The notes under the pieces: generated by a model
The model's database searches: none
What the model saw: only the letters and a program-made list of their open reading frames with translations
Told to the model about the DNA's origin: nothing
Assembly: GCA_001873675.1 (NCBI GenBank)
Contig: MNZP01000088.1
Coordinates: 1-5,944, forward strand
Source: Syntrophaceae bacterium CG2_30_49_12
Lineage (GTDB): Bacteria > Desulfobacterota > Syntrophia > Syntrophales > CG2-30-49-12
DNA length: 5,944 nucleotides
Direction: 5' to 3'
Shown here: in pieces, positions 5,250 through 5,944 of the stretch
Position numbering within the stretch: the stretch's first letter is position 1
How the letters are laid out: every line of letters starts with the position of its first letter
Position numbers and translations under genes: made by a program

Positions 5250-5792
5250 ATGGGTGAGGTCCTGGATGAGGGGTTGTTGAAGAAGATCAGGCCGATTCGT
5301 CTTTTGATCCTTGATGTTGACGGTGTCTTGACCGATGGCGGGATTATCATGAACGATGCCGGACAGGAAACAAAACATTTTGATGTAAAGGACGGGCACG
5401 GCATTAAAATGATGATAAGACATGCTATAGATGTTGTCTTTTTAACAGGCAGAAGATCGGAAGTGGTGGAGCATCGCGCCAGGGATCTTGGCGTAGGCGA
5501 GGTGCATCAAGGTATCCGGAATAAGGTCGAGGCGTTTGAAGAGATCCTCCAAAGGAGAAACCTGGACAGAGACCATGTGGCTTACGTGGGGGATGATGTT
5601 GTTGACATTGCCCTGTTAAAAAGGGTCGGATTCTCCGTAGCCGTGGCAGATGCATCTGACGATGTCAAGAAAGTTGCCGATTATGTTACTAAAAAGATGG
5701 GTGGCAGAGGGGCCGTCAGAGAGGTGTGTGAAATCATCCTTAAGGCGCAGGAAAAGTGGGATGAGGTGGCCACAAGATACGACTTCATTTAA
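5250..5792 (+). CDS. kdsC: 3-deoxy-D-manno-octulosonate 8-phosphate phosphatase (KdsC-type HAD)
   Basis: KdsC hydrolyses Kdo-8-phosphate to Kdo, the inner-core sugar of LPS. The 180 residues are the size of the cap-less C0 HAD phosphatases of this family, which work as tetramers. HAD motifs are all present: I, 'LDVDGVLTDG' with D22 (nucleophile) and D24; II, 'FLTGRRS' with T66; III, K92 in 'IRNKVEAF'; IV, 'VGDDVVDI' with D115, D116 and D119. The KdsC-like tail 'GGRGAVREVCEIIL' (151-164) supports the assignment over other small HAD proteins. ATG 5250 is chosen because AAGGAG (5234-5239) lies 10 nt upstream and the protein then starts at family length; the frame stays open to an earlier start at 5175 inside nadD, which would add 25 unlikely residues. 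It lies 19 nt after nadD, in the same operon, away from the kds/lpt cluster where it is often found. Confidence 0.93.
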   Translation: MGEVLDEGLLKKIRPIRLLILDVDGVLTDGGIIMNDAGQETKHFDVKDGHGIKMMIRHAIDVVFLTGRRSEVVEHRARDLGVGEVHQGIRNKVEAFEEILQRRNLDRDHVAYVGDDVVDIALLKRVGFSVAVADASDDVKKVADYVTKKMGGRGAVREVCEIILKAQEKWDEVATRYDFI

Positions 5793-5809
5793 TCTCGCTT
5801 AGTTTTGCC

Positions 5810-5936
5810 GTAACTATTCAGGTTCAAAGTTCCGGGGTTCACGGTTCAAGGTTAGACGTGGATTCCTATTGCTGGCTATCTCAAGAAATATGAAGAGCGC
5901 AAGCCAATCAGCCGTGAACCCTGAACCGTGAACCTG
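5810..5936 (+). repeat. Tag plus long imperfect hairpin of 7-nt GGTTCAC-like units, copy 3
   Basis: The tag GTAACTATTCAG (5810-5821) is the exact reverse complement of the tag at 238-249. It runs into CAGGTTCA (5819-5826), inverted exactly at 5929-5936 (TGAACCTG). In another register GGTTCACGGTTCAAGGTT (5836-5853) pairs with AACCCTGAACCGTGAACC (5917-5934) at 17 of 18 positions. Both arms consist of roughly 7-nt units, GGTTCAC/GGTTCAA on the left and CCGTGAA/CCCTGAA on the right. The central 63 nt (5854-5916) encode nothing recognisable. It lies just after the proA-nadD-kdsC operon; without a T-run it is not an obvious intrinsic terminator. It may continue past the window edge. Confidence 0.75.
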
Positions 5937-5944
5937 ACAACCTG

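Overview
The window looks like a chromosomal segment of a mesophilic Gram-negative bacterium, most plausibly a Desulfobacterota/Syntrophales-type ('deltaproteobacterial') lineage. The basis is indirect: moderate GC, a Kdo (LPS) biosynthesis gene, a GxxExxY nuclease-fold protein, and intergenic spaces filled with short tandem-repeat and inverted-repeat elements of a kind I associate with environmental genomes of that group. The taxonomic guess is inference and cannot be settled from 6 kb.

Layout. (1) 1-212: the 3' end of a GxxExxY-family gene (+). (2) 213-446: a dense regulatory spacer. It holds an 8-nt tandem repeat ending in a 12-nt tag, AT-rich promoter-like sequence, a structured leader RNA with an aptamer-like internal loop, a strong intrinsic terminator (334-371) that lies before the next gene rather than after one, and a second hairpin that buries a Shine-Dalgarno-like sequence. 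(3) 447-1814: an ArsB/NhaD-type (ion transporter superfamily) inner-membrane permease, probably under riboswitch-like attenuation by this leader. (4) 1815-1913: a short convergent spacer with a second copy of the tag and 8-nt repeat. (5) 1914-3074 (-): a patatin-like acyl hydrolase with GxSxG and DGG motifs. (6) 3075-3332: a spacer with two face-to-face promoter-like sequences overlapping a large dyad, then a tandem repeat of about 9 nt just before proA. (7) 3333-5792: a compact + strand operon proA-nadD-kdsC (proA/nadD overlap by ATGA; 19-nt gap before kdsC). (8) 5793-5944: a third copy of the tag, here beginning a large imperfect hairpin made of 7-nt GGTTCAC-like units.

Functionally the operon groups housekeeping steps of proline synthesis (ProA), NAD synthesis (NadD) and LPS Kdo synthesis (KdsC). 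The permease and the patatin-like protein are separate, individually controlled units. The two observations most worth following are the structured leader of the permease, a candidate ion-sensing riboswitch, and the tag GTAACTAYTCAG. The tag recurs in three intergenic spaces, each time at the foot of an inverted repeat and attached to different short-period tandem units, which suggests a REP-like dispersed element family.
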